From CAZTDD01 sp964612675 (GTDB lineage: Bacteria; Hinthialibacterota; Hinthialibacteria; Hinthialibacterales; JAKPRU01): DNA of 64,000 nt. The stretch lies in NCBI GenBank assembly GCA_964612675.1, contig CAZTDD010000012.1, positions 1-64,000 on the forward strand. Reading direction: 5' to 3'. The notes under the pieces were generated by a model, which made no database searches, was not told the DNA's origin, and worked only from the letters and a program-made list of their open reading frames with translations. The translations under genes and the position numbers were made by a program. How positions within the stretch are numbered: position 1 is the stretch's first letter; every line of letters starts with the position of its first letter. Shown piece by piece: positions 46,789-55,995 of this stretch.

Positions 46789-47051
46789 ATGTATGGGAAG
46801 CCGATGTGCGGAAACGGCTTGGTATGCGGGCATTGTTCCCGTCATGTCCGGGCCGTTTCTTCGTATGGCTGCGTGTACTTTCAGGGGCGCTGGGGGCTCG
46901 GAGGTGGAGCGACACTGTGAAGTGAAGGCGGCCTCGACGGGTAGCCTGCAGGCGTGACCTGTGGAGAAATACTGTTGGCGTGAAGACCGCCGGGGAGAGA
47001 GGCGGTCCAAGAATGTGCTGTACCGGAAACGCGCCGAAGGGACGTTGAAGC

Positions 47052-49280
47052 GTGAGCGGTGTACCCCATACGGCAAACGGCGTCCAAAGACTGCACCATT
47101 ATGTCTGGGGGCTGGCTGGGATATGGACCATTGTGTTTGCCGCTTCCATGACATGGAACTGGATTCAACAGGAAACGGAGGCGCTGGAAGCGGCGAGAAT
47201 CCAGGCACGCTCCGCATTCGAGCGAGATGTGATATACCGCCGATGGAATGCGGAACACGGTGGAGTCTATGCTCCGGTGACGCCGGAGACTCCTCCGAAT
47301 CCCTACCTGAACGAAGACGAACGCGACATCCTGACTCCCTCCGGACGAATGCTCACACTGATCAATCCTGCTTACATGACACGGCAGGTGTATGAAATGA
47401 GCCTTCAGTACGGCGTTATCGCTCACATCACCAGCCTGAATCCGATTCGACCCGGCAACGAGCCTGACCCCTGGGAGACCAGTGCTCTCGAATCCTTCGA
47501 ACATGGAAGCCTCGAAGAAAGCACGATCGAAAGAATGGGCGGAGAAGAGTATCTTCGGTTCATGCGTCCGTTCTTCACCGAGGAGAGCTGCCTGCCTTGT
47601 CACGCCGAACAAGGCTACAACGTCGGCGATGTCCGAGGCGGGCTGAGTGTCTCGATACCTCTGGAGCCATTCCGCGCAGTCGTTCGACCACATCTCGTAA
47701 TCCTCTCGGCTTCTCATTTCGCTTTATGGGCGATGGGGATCGTCGGTCTGTTTTTCGGGGCAAGGCGCATCGAAGAGACCATCCGTGAGCGGGAACGATC
47801 ATTCGAAGCTCAGGCACGCCTGGCGGCGATTGTTGAATCTTCGGAAGACGCGATCATCGGAAAAACACTGGACGGCACCATCGTCAGCTGGAACAACGGA
47901 GCCGAGCGGATGTATGGCTATTCCGCAGAGGAAGCTGTCGGCCAGTCGGTTCGAATCATCGTTCCTCCCGACCATCGCGATGAAGTGCCGCAAATTCTCG
48001 ACCGGATCAGTCGTGGCGAACATGTCGATCGTTACGAGACCGTTCGTGTCAGAAAGGACGGCGAACGCCTTCATGTTGCTGTGGCTATTTCACCGATCAA
48101 AGACTCTGCCGGACGAATTATCGGTGCGTCCACGATCGCAAGAGACATCACTGGTAAGAAACGAACAGAAGAGGAACTTAGACGATTTCGGCTGGCTCTC
48201 GACGTATCGAGAGATAACGTTTTTCTTATCGATCCGATACAGATGCGGTTTGTCGATGCAAACCGTACCGCTTTTTCCGACCTGGAATTCACCCGGGAAG
48301 AACTTCTTTCGATGGGGCCTCAAGACATTAAACCTTACCATACCCATGAACGACTCCAGGAAGAGTTTGAAGAAGTCATCCGAAAAAACATTACGGGTGT
48401 GATTGAGACTGTGCATCGGAGAAAAGACGGATCGGAATTTCCCGTCGAGGTCTTTTTGCGTACCTTAAAATCGGAGAATCGCGACCTCATCGTTGCTGTA
48501 GCCCGCGATATAACGGAACGTAAGCATGCCGAACAGGAACGGTTGCAGTACTCCCAGCGGCTTGAGGAAAAGGTTGAAGAACGAACGCGTGAATTGCGGG
48601 AAACGCAGGAACAGTTGATTCGAAAAGAACGCCTTGCAGTACTCGGACAGCTGGCGGGCGGTGTGGGGCATGAACTCCGCAATCCGCTCGGGGTTATTTC
48701 CAACGCGGTGTATTTCCTTAAGATGACTTTGCCGGAGGCTGGAGAAAGCATAAACGAATACCTGGGGATCATCACAGCGGAAATCGCGAACGCGGAACGA
48801 ATTGTCTCCGACCTCATGGATCTGTCAAGAACACGTACCCGGGAGCGGCATCCCCAGTCCGTTTCTATGCTGATCGACCAGGTCATCGACAAACTGCCGC
48901 CTCCGGAGGGGATAACGTTGAATCTGGCGATACCTTCCGATTTGCCTCCTGTTTTCGTAGATTCCGGGAGTATGGGGCAAGTTCTATTCAATCTGATTAC
49001 AAATGCTTACCAGGCGATGACCGACGGCGGACAGCTGGCGATTGAGGCTTCCTATGAGAACGAAAACGTTCGCATTGCGATCTCCGATTCGGGATGTGGC
49101 ATCTCGCAGGAGAACTTGAAGAAGGTCTTTGAACCCCTGTACACCACCAAGTCCAAGGGGATCGGGCTGGGATTGGCCGTAACGAAAAACCTGGTGCAGT
49201 CAAACGGCGGACGAATCGAAGTCGTAAGCCGCAAGGGAGAGGGCAGCACGTTTACCCTCATTCTGCCTGCATCGGAGTAA
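47052..49280 (+). CDS. heme-c (DUF3365) PAS histidine kinase
   Basis: A 742-aa kinase. Residues 1-240 comprise an N-terminal helix, a DUF3365/Tll0287-like periplasmic domain with a heme-c motif CLPCH at Cys180-His184, then a second helix (ILSASHFALWAMGIVGLFF). Two PAS domains follow (SSEDAIIGKTLDGTIVSW; SRDNVFLIDPIQMRFV), a coiled coil, the phospho-acceptor His540 in VGHELRNPLG and an ATPase (NLITNAYQAM, SDSGCGI, GIGLGL). Such heme domains sense redox or gases; here that is an inference. The start is GTG; no strong signal precedes it. It is the first of four consecutive signalling genes. Confidence 0.88.
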   Translation: MSGVPHTANGVQRLHHYVWGLAGIWTIVFAASMTWNWIQQETEALEAARIQARSAFERDVIYRRWNAEHGGVYAPVTPETPPNPYLNEDERDILTPSGRMLTLINPAYMTRQVYEMSLQYGVIAHITSLNPIRPGNEPDPWETSALESFEHGSLEESTIERMGGEEYLRFMRPFFTEESCLPCHAEQGYNVGDVRGGLSVSIPLEPFRAVVRPHLVILSASHFALWAMGIVGLFFGARRIEETIRERERSFEAQARLAAIVESSEDAIIGKTLDGTIVSWNNGAERMYGYSAEEAVGQSVRIIVPPDHRDEVPQILDRISRGEHVDRYETVRVRKDGERLHVAVAISPIKDSAGRIIGASTIARDITGKKRTEEELRRFRLALDVSRDNVFLIDPIQMRFVDANRTAFSDLEFTREELLSMGPQDIKPYHTHERLQEEFEEVIRKNITGVIETVHRRKDGSEFPVEVFLRTLKSENRDLIVAVARDITERKHAEQERLQYSQRLEEKVEERTRELRETQEQLIRKERLAVLGQLAGGVGHELRNPLGVISNAVYFLKMTLPEAGESINEYLGIITAEIANAERIVSDLMDLSRTRTRERHPQSVSMLIDQVIDKLPPPEGITLNLAIPSDLPPVFVDSGSMGQVLFNLITNAYQAMTDGGQLAIEASYENENVRIAISDSGCGISQENLKKVFEPLYTTKSKGIGLGLAVTKNLVQSNGGRIEVVSRKGEGSTFTLILPASE

Positions 49281-49309
49281 TTGATCAGTGAGGTTAAAAA
49301 CTAGAGAAC

Positions 49310-50047
49310 ATGCTTAGAATTCTTGTTGTGGACGATAATCGCACGATGGCGAATTCGATTGTAGACATCCTCCGGGCGAAGGGATACGATGCGTTCGCTT
49401 CCTATTCAGGGGCCGATGCCTTGGAGCGTCTGTGGGTGTCTGAGTTCGATTGTATTCTGAGTGATATTAAGATGCCGAATATAACCGGCGTCGATCTCTT
49501 TAAGAGAATCAAGGAGCAGGGGCTTGACATCCCCGTTGTCCTTATGACCGGCGGAGAATGCGACGATTTGATCGAGGAAGGCGTCAATGAGGGCGTTGTG
49601 GGTGTACTCGATAAGCCGCTGAACTTCGACGCCTTGTTCAGTTTTTTTTCTTACCTTCGCAGAGTTTCGTCTGTCGTCATCATCGATGACGATCCACAAT
49701 TCTGTCGCACCCTTGGGGATGTGTTGCGCGCCTATGACTTTGATGTGATCGAAATCACCGATCCTGCAAGTATTCTTGACGAACTGAATGATGACACACA
49801 CCTCGTGTTACTGGACATGAAACTGACTTCAACAACCGGCCTGGAGGTTCTTCGGGAAATTCGAGAACACCATCCCCGCCTTCCCGTTGTTCTCGCTACA
49901 GGTTACCCGGAAGAAATGGTCTCGTTCGTTGACGCTGCCGAACAACTCGGCGTGCACGCCTACTTCGAGAAACCTTTTTCCATCGACGATTTCGTGGGTA
50001 TTTTGAAAGATATCCGCCGGCAGGAGATGTGCAACAGTCTGATGTAG
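49310..50047 (+). CDS. double receiver protein
   Basis: A 245-aa protein of two receiver domains. The first has ILVVDDNRTM, phospho-Asp in ILSDIKMP, Lys in LDKPLN; the second has VVIIDDDPQF, Asp in VLLDMKLT and Lys in FEKPFS. There is no output domain. It sits 29 bp after the heme kinase and 30 bp before the next kinase, so it may carry phosphate between the two as a relay. Confidence 0.9.
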   Translation: MLRILVVDDNRTMANSIVDILRAKGYDAFASYSGADALERLWVSEFDCILSDIKMPNITGVDLFKRIKEQGLDIPVVLMTGGECDDLIEEGVNEGVVGVLDKPLNFDALFSFFSYLRRVSSVVIIDDDPQFCRTLGDVLRAYDFDVIEITDPASILDELNDDTHLVLLDMKLTSTTGLEVLREIREHHPRLPVVLATGYPEEMVSFVDAAEQLGVHAYFEKPFSIDDFVGILKDIRRQEMCNSLM

Positions 50048-50077
50048 TGCATTCCTCCCGATAGACCGAGGTCAGTG

Positions 50078-53000
50078 ATGAACACAGAACTAGGCATCCT
50101 GATCGTTGATGACGATCCCATGTTCCGGAAGACATTCACGGACATCTTCACGATGAAAGGCTACCGGGCTCGCTCGACTGCGACCGGTCGTGGAGCGCTC
50201 GAAGCGGTCGAAAATGAACCGCCTGCAGTCGCACTCATCGACCTCAAACTTGGAGATATGTCCGGCCTGGACGTGATTCGGGAACTGAAGACCATTTCTC
50301 CTGCGACGGAGTGTATTGTTCTTACCGGCCACGCCTCTCAGGCTTCGGCGATTGAAGCGATCAACATCGGTGCCTTCAGCTATGTTCAGAAACCCTGTGA
50401 TGTCGAGCAGCTACTGATCGCGGTTCGCCGTGCTGTAGAAAAACAGGAAAGTGTTAAAGCGCTTCGCGAGAGCGAACAGCGGTACCGCAATCTCTTCGAG
50501 GCGTCTCCGATCTCGGTCTGGCGGGAAGACTTATCGGAGATGAAGAAGTATCTGGATTCTCTTCGCAAAGGAGGCGTCCGGGATTTCAACGCCTATTTTC
50601 GGCGACACCCCGAAAAGATAGCGTACTGCTTTTCGTTGGTAAGAGTCGTCGATGTCAACCAAAGTACTCTTGCTTTATTCAATGCCGGCGACAAAGAGGA
50701 AATAAAGAAAAACATGTCGCATATCCTCGGTGAGGAATCCATCGATTCCTTTCGGGAAGGACTGATCGCACTAGCCGAAGGCAAAACCCGTTTCGATTAC
50801 GAGGGGGTTAATTATACCCTCACCGGAGAGAAGAAGGATGTTGTGCTGCAATTTGCGGTTGTCCCCGGCCACGAAGCCAGTCTTTCCGAAGTGCTTATAT
50901 CCATCAACGACATTACGGAGCGGAAGAGAGCGGAAGAGGCCTTATCTCGTCAACTCGAAGTCAATCGGGCTGTGGCCGAACTCGCACGCTCTGTCATCGC
51001 AGCGCACTCCATCGAGGATATTTCCGAACTCGTCTTAGAGCATGCGAAAAGGTTGACGCGTAGTCAGTACGGTTATGTCGGGTACATCGACCCATCCACC
51101 GGCTATCTGGTGTCTCCGACGCTGACGCGCGATATCTGGGACGAGTGCCAGGTCTCGGACAAGACATTTGTCTTCGAGGAATTTACGGGGCTATGGGGAT
51201 GGGTTTTGAACAATCGAGAGCCTCTCCTGACGAATGATGCCACAAGCGACCCTCGCTCCACCGGTATTCCTACCGGACATATGCCTATCCACCGTTTTCT
51301 CTCTGTTCCCGCGACTTTAGGAGGATCTCTTGTCGGGCAGATCGCCCTGGCGAACCCCGAGCGGGACTACACGGAGGAGGATCGGGACGTCGCCGAACGG
51401 CTCGCATCCCTTTATGCTCTTGTCATCCAGCGTGAGCGCGCCGAAGAGGCGTTGCGAACGGCTCGCGACGAGCTCGAGATTCGGGTGGCCGAACGGACCG
51501 CGAGTCTACAGCAGGCCAACAAGAAACTTCAAGAAGAAATCAACGAACGCATTAAGGCCGAGAACGCGCTTCGTGAGAACATCAATTTGTTGAACTCGAT
51601 CAGCCACGCTCAGTCGCAATTCATCTCACACGTCGATTCGGGCGAGATGTTCCAGGGACTGCTGGAACGCTTGGTGGACATCACCGATAGCCGATCGGGG
51701 TTTATCGGCGAGGTTTTCTATCTGCCTAGCGATAAGCCGTACATGACAACTCATGCTGTTCTGGATTCTGTGCCGAACCGCGATCCCTGGGTCGACAATC
51801 GGGACGGTGTCGAACAGAGCAGTGCATCCGACTATGTTGACTGCTACTTCCAGGAGATCGTGCAGAATCAAAAACCCATCATCTCCAACGACCCTGCGTC
51901 GGATTCCCGGTGGGCCGGACCGACAAGATTTCAAGCTCCTCCGCAGTCGCTTATTGGATTGCCGCTTCTAATCGGTCAGGAAGTTGTCGGAATCATCGGA
52001 CTGGCGGACAGGCCGATCGGATACGATGAAAAGATCCTGCATTATCTTCGCCCGTTTCTTACCACATGTGCCAATTTGATAAAAGCGTATAAAAACGATC
52101 AGCAGCGCCGCCGGGCCGAGGAGGCTTTACGGAATATGGCGGAGGGGGTTTCTGCGGTTACCGGTGAGGCTTTCTTGAATTCTCTCGTTGACTATCTGGC
52201 GGAGACTCTTCATGTCGATTATGCCTTTGTTGCAGAGCTGCCGTTTGCCACGGCGGACCGCGTGGATATCATCGCCGCACGCGGACATGAATTGATCGAA
52301 GATCACCCCACTTACGCGCTTCAGAATATGCCTTGCCAGAATGTCGTTGGAAAGCAGCTCTGCTGCTTCTCCTACGGTGTACAGGATCTTTTCCCTCATC
52401 ATCCATTGCTTCAGCAACTGGGTGTCGACAGTTATATCGGAACGCCCCTTTTCGATTCGTCCGGTCGGTCGCGGGGATTGATCGCGGTGATGCATCGGAA
52501 GCCTCTGATGGATGTGGCGATCGCGAAATCGATGCTGCGTGTGTTCGCCACTCGCGCCTCCGCGGAGCTGGAACGAAAGCGGGCACAGGAGGCCTTGGAG
52601 GCGGAACGACAACGGCTGTTCGCCCTTCTCGATACTCTTCCGGCCTTTGTTTATCTTCAGGCCCCGGATTATTCCATTCGTTTTGCCAACCGCTATTTCA
52701 GAGACCTTTTCGGAGAACCCGACGGTCGTCCGTGTTATGAAATCCTTTATGGTCGCGAAAGCCCCTGTGAGGGGTGTCCCACGTTTCGTGTGTTCGAAAC
52801 CGGAATGCCTGGAAGGGTTGAGTTCTCGACAATCCGGGGACGAGCGTACGAAATCTACGATTATCCGTTTCAAGATATTGACGGCTCCGACCTTGTCCTC
52901 GAGCTTGGAATCGATATTACGGAGCGAAAGCGACTCGAAAACGAAGTGCTGGAAATCGGTGAGCGGGAGCGTCGCCGATTCGGACAAGACCTGCACGACG

Positions 53001-53590
53001 GGTTGGGGCAGCACCTGACCGGCATAGCCCTCATGAGCAAGGTGCTCGAGAAGAAACTGACTGCCAAGTCGATGCCGGAAGCGGAAGATGTCGGCAAAGT
53101 CGCAAAACAGATCCAGCAAACCATCAATCAGGCTCGGGTCTTGGCTCGCGGTCTCTCGCCGGTATCTCTCGAAGCCGACGGCTTCATGTCCGCCGTACAG
53201 GAATTGTCGACCAATGTCGATCAGCTGTACGGTGTCTCTTGTCTGTTCCGTTGCGATGAACCTATTCTTATTGGGGATAATGCGATGGCTATGCATCTGT
53301 ATCGTATTGTCCAGGAGGCGGTAAACAACGCCGTAAAACACGGGAAAGCTAACGAAATCCACATCAATTTGGCGTGCATTTCGGACAACCGCGTCGACCT
53401 CTCTATCGAAGATGATGGTGTCGGCCTGTCAGAGGATTTTGCGAACGCCAAAGGGATGGGATTGAATATCATGAATTACCGAGCGGCGATGATCGGTGCT
53501 ACATTGGAGATAGCGCCGCGCGATGGCTCGGGAACCGTCGTCCGCTGTTCGTTCACTCTTCCGCCGGACGGTCGGGACGAAACAGGATAG
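50078..53590 (+). CDS. receiver-PAS-GAF hybrid histidine kinase (NarX-type)
   Basis: A 1170-aa soluble sensor. The order is: receiver (1-120, phospho-Asp in ALIDLKLGD), PAS (130-285), three GAF-like domains (about 300-460, 510-670, 680-840), a PAS with Cys pair (C886 in CYEIL, then CEGC at 897-900), and a HisKA_3 kinase with His973 in DLHDGLGQH and an ATPase (EAVNNAVKHG, DDGVGL). A helical stretch after the first GAF ends in coiled coil. This type of kinase pairs with NarL-type regulators; one follows three bases after its stop. ATG 50078 (GAGGT five bases upstream) is favoured over GTG 50075. The Cys pair matches the PAS motif in the 34084 kinase. Confidence 0.87.
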   Translation: MNTELGILIVDDDPMFRKTFTDIFTMKGYRARSTATGRGALEAVENEPPAVALIDLKLGDMSGLDVIRELKTISPATECIVLTGHASQASAIEAINIGAFSYVQKPCDVEQLLIAVRRAVEKQESVKALRESEQRYRNLFEASPISVWREDLSEMKKYLDSLRKGGVRDFNAYFRRHPEKIAYCFSLVRVVDVNQSTLALFNAGDKEEIKKNMSHILGEESIDSFREGLIALAEGKTRFDYEGVNYTLTGEKKDVVLQFAVVPGHEASLSEVLISINDITERKRAEEALSRQLEVNRAVAELARSVIAAHSIEDISELVLEHAKRLTRSQYGYVGYIDPSTGYLVSPTLTRDIWDECQVSDKTFVFEEFTGLWGWVLNNREPLLTNDATSDPRSTGIPTGHMPIHRFLSVPATLGGSLVGQIALANPERDYTEEDRDVAERLASLYALVIQRERAEEALRTARDELEIRVAERTASLQQANKKLQEEINERIKAENALRENINLLNSISHAQSQFISHVDSGEMFQGLLERLVDITDSRSGFIGEVFYLPSDKPYMTTHAVLDSVPNRDPWVDNRDGVEQSSASDYVDCYFQEIVQNQKPIISNDPASDSRWAGPTRFQAPPQSLIGLPLLIGQEVVGIIGLADRPIGYDEKILHYLRPFLTTCANLIKAYKNDQQRRRAEEALRNMAEGVSAVTGEAFLNSLVDYLAETLHVDYAFVAELPFATADRVDIIAARGHELIEDHPTYALQNMPCQNVVGKQLCCFSYGVQDLFPHHPLLQQLGVDSYIGTPLFDSSGRSRGLIAVMHRKPLMDVAIAKSMLRVFATRASAELERKRAQEALEAERQRLFALLDTLPAFVYLQAPDYSIRFANRYFRDLFGEPDGRPCYEILYGRESPCEGCPTFRVFETGMPGRVEFSTIRGRAYEIYDYPFQDIDGSDLVLELGIDITERKRLENEVLEIGERERRRFGQDLHDGLGQHLTGIALMSKVLEKKLTAKSMPEAEDVGKVAKQIQQTINQARVLARGLSPVSLEADGFMSAVQELSTNVDQLYGVSCLFRCDEPILIGDNAMAMHLYRIVQEAVNNAVKHGKANEIHINLACISDNRVDLSIEDDGVGLSEDFANAKGMGLNIMNYRAAMIGATLEIAPRDGSGTVVRCSFTLPPDGRDETG

Positions 53591-53593
53591 GCT

Positions 53594-54280
53594 ATGGCTG
53601 CACGAAACCGTTCGTATTCTCCAAAAAACAAAGCGCGAATCCTGCTTATCGATGATCATCCCTTGATGCGTCAGGGACTCTCCCAGCTGATCGATCAGGA
53701 AGACGACCTGACTGTGTGTGGAGAGGCCGAAGACGCACACCAGGCGCTTGAACTCGCATCTGAAGTCAATGCCGACATCGCCATTGTCGATCTGTCGCTC
53801 AAGGGAACCAGCGGCATTGAACTGATCAAGAATCTCAAGGCCATGTATCCCGAACTGCTTGTGTTGGTCTTGTCTATGCATGATGAATCCGTTTACGCCG
53901 AACGCGCTCTCCGGGCGGGAGCAAAAGGATACATCATGAAACAGGAAGCCCCCGAAAATGTTGTGACTGCTGTTCGGAGGGTTCTGGACGGAGAAATCTT
54001 CTTAAGCGAAAACGCTTCCGCTCAATTGCTCAATAAGTTGATTCAAGGCGGCCAGGAGATGTCGAAGTCTCCCGTCGAATCCCTCAGCGATCGCGAACTC
54101 GAGGTGTTCCGTTTGATTGGGCAAGGTTTTGGAACACGAGAGATCGCCGATCAACTGCACCTCAGCATCAAGACTATCGAAACCTACCGTGCGCACCTCA
54201 AAGGAAAACTCAATCTCAAGAAGTCCACAGAACTCGTAAAATACGCCGTCCAATGGGTTGAATCCGAGGCACAGAGCTAA
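53594..54280 (+). CDS. NarL/FixJ-family response regulator
   Basis: A 228-aa regulator: receiver with LIDDHPLM, phospho-Asp in IVDLSLKG, Lys in YIMKQEAP, then a LuxR-type helix-turn-helix (LSDRELEVFRLIGQGFGTRE, IADQLHLSIKTIETYRAHL). It is three bases after the hybrid kinase, whose HisKA_3 core is the expected phosphate donor. It is likely the DNA-binding output of the four-gene relay. Its targets are unknown. Confidence 0.93.
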   Translation: MAARNRSYSPKNKARILLIDDHPLMRQGLSQLIDQEDDLTVCGEAEDAHQALELASEVNADIAIVDLSLKGTSGIELIKNLKAMYPELLVLVLSMHDESVYAERALRAGAKGYIMKQEAPENVVTAVRRVLDGEIFLSENASAQLLNKLIQGGQEMSKSPVESLSDRELEVFRLIGQGFGTREIADQLHLSIKTIETYRAHLKGKLNLKKSTELVKYAVQWVESEAQS

Positions 54281-54289
54281 CCGAATTTA

Positions 54290-54325
54290 GACTGGTGCCT
54301 TAGATTGGACTGGAGCCTTAGATTG
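54290..54325. repeat. 18-bp tandem repeat, two units
   Basis: gactggtgccttagattg and gactggagccttagattg lie head to tail right after the NarL-type gene, differing at one base. The 365-bp space 54281..54645 otherwise holds only the palindrome at 54421..54520. Confidence 0.7.
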
Positions 54326-54420
54326 ATCCGTCCGGTGGCCACCGTGAAATCGGTCGATAGATACAGATAATGACAGGGGTCTGTCACACATAGGAGCGTC
54401 AGCGGATAATGCAACGTGCC

Positions 54421-54520
54421 CTCACCCCGGCCCTCTCCCAGAGGGAGAGGGAGAAGAACTCTCCCGACTTTTTGCGACCCCGTCAAGACTGGGGAGGATT
54501 CGGGTGGGGTTGATAAGTTT
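54421..54520. repeat. CCCTCTCCC palindromic repeat, third copy
   Basis: CCCTCTCCC (54431-54439) and GGGAGAGGG (54443-54451) form a nine-base stem with three-base loop, preceded by ccctcaccccgg and followed by agaactctcccg. This is the best copy of the family seen also at 8997..9087 and 34041..34073. Confidence 0.7.
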
Positions 54521-54645
54521 AGTTTTTTCAATTCTCTATGTGCCCCCTCAATCTCGGGGATGAAGTGCTTTTTTGAACACTTTGCCTATTATGACACAGC
54601 CTCTCCGCTTGGGGGCGGGAATGCAAGTGTAAAGGAGAAAGAACC

Positions 54646-55863
54646 ATGCGATCTCGTGGAGTTCTTTGTTTTTGCGTGGCCGTTCTACTGGCTGGTTGTG
54701 TGAGTCCTCCCAGTGGAGAGCGTGCGAAAAGCGCCGATCTCCCGTGGGATATGGATTTGCTAACAGAGCCGCCTCAGTCCTATCCCGCCGAAGGTTTCTC
54801 AGAGCGCGGCGTACGTGCATTGTTCTACGAAGGGCTCGACTGGAAGGGAAACTCAACTCGAACCTTTGCGTGGTATGGTGTGCCGGAGGCTGCCGACGGA
54901 GAAGACAAATTCCCGGCAATGGTTCTCGTTCATGGTGGCGGAGGGACCGCTTTCGCGGATTGGGTTCGTTTGTGGACGGGGCGCGGATATGCCGCGATCG
55001 CGATGGATACCTGCGGCTCTATGCCGCGCGGGACTTACGGGAATTGGGAGCGCCATGAATTCGCCGGTCCACGGGGATGGGGCGGGTTTAACCAACTGGA
55101 TCTACCCATTCGCGACCAGTGGACGTATCACGCTGTTGCCGATGTCATTCTCGCTCACTCGTTGATTCGTTCCTTTCCAGAAATCGATGCTGATCGGATC
55201 GGTGTTACCGGTATTTCATGGGGCGGCTTTTTGACCTGTATCGTCGCCGGTGTCGATCAGCGTTTCCGTTTCGCCGCACCTGTGTATGGTTGCGGTCACT
55301 ACGAATTGAGTGCATTCAGAAGAGTACTCGATAGAATGGAGGATGCGAAGGCTGCAAGGTGGTTACATCTCTGGGATCCTTCGAGATTTCTTCCCCGATC
55401 TTCGATGCCGTTCTTGTGGGTGACAGGGACGAATGATTTTGCCTATCCTCTCGATGCGCTACAGGAATCCTACCGGCTGCCGTCAAGTCGGCAGAACCTC
55501 TCGGTCCGGATTCGAATGCCTCACGCACATGGCGGGCCTGGAGAGAACCCCGACGAGATTCACGCGTTTGCCGATTTCCATTTAAACGACGGATTACCTC
55601 TTCCCCGATTCGTTTCACAGGAACGCGAAGAAAGCGTCTTGTGTGCGACGTTCGATAGTGAAGTCCCCATTATTGGGGCTGAATTGCTATTCACCCGCGA
55701 TACCGGCGAAGTCAACCAACGACTGTGGGAATCGATACCGGCTCGCCTGGAGCCGGAAAAAGGAGAAGTCGGTGCGGTAATCCCCGAAGGGACAACGATG
55801 TGCTTTTTCAACCTGACCGATTCTCGCGGTTTGATTGTGAGCTCAGAGCACGTCACTCTGTAG
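54646..55863 (+). CDS. alpha/beta-hydrolase (acetyl-xylan-esterase-like) lipoprotein
   Basis: A 405-aa lipoprotein with leader ending LLAGC (Cys18). The hydrolase domain has an oxyanion loop (VLVHGGGGTAFADW), nucleophile elbow GISWGG, an acid candidate in VTGTNDFAYP and a late His in RMPHAHGG. Family members remove acetyl or cinnamoyl esters. After the hydrolase a C-terminal beta-rich domain (about residues 320-405) may bind sugar. Location outside the inner membrane fits the glycan-degrading set. It is followed by a Gfo/Idh gene. Confidence 0.83.
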   Translation: MRSRGVLCFCVAVLLAGCVSPPSGERAKSADLPWDMDLLTEPPQSYPAEGFSERGVRALFYEGLDWKGNSTRTFAWYGVPEAADGEDKFPAMVLVHGGGGTAFADWVRLWTGRGYAAIAMDTCGSMPRGTYGNWERHEFAGPRGWGGFNQLDLPIRDQWTYHAVADVILAHSLIRSFPEIDADRIGVTGISWGGFLTCIVAGVDQRFRFAAPVYGCGHYELSAFRRVLDRMEDAKAARWLHLWDPSRFLPRSSMPFLWVTGTNDFAYPLDALQESYRLPSSRQNLSVRIRMPHAHGGPGENPDEIHAFADFHLNDGLPLPRFVSQEREESVLCATFDSEVPIIGAELLFTRDTGEVNQRLWESIPARLEPEKGEVGAVIPEGTTMCFFNLTDSRGLIVSSEHVTL

Positions 55864-55995
55864 GGCTATCCGCATCAACCCGACGGTCCCTTTCTATGCC
55901 CGGATTTCCGTGCAAGCATTCTCATCAGTCCGAGTCACCGTAGACCGGAGAACGGACACAAATGCGTTGATTGAAAATCCCGGAGGAAAGCCACC

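Noticed and set aside
46789..47051. Small gene or RNA before the heme-c kinase
   Set aside because: The region is GC-rich and has short frames, but no start signal, stem or conserved feature could be supported.
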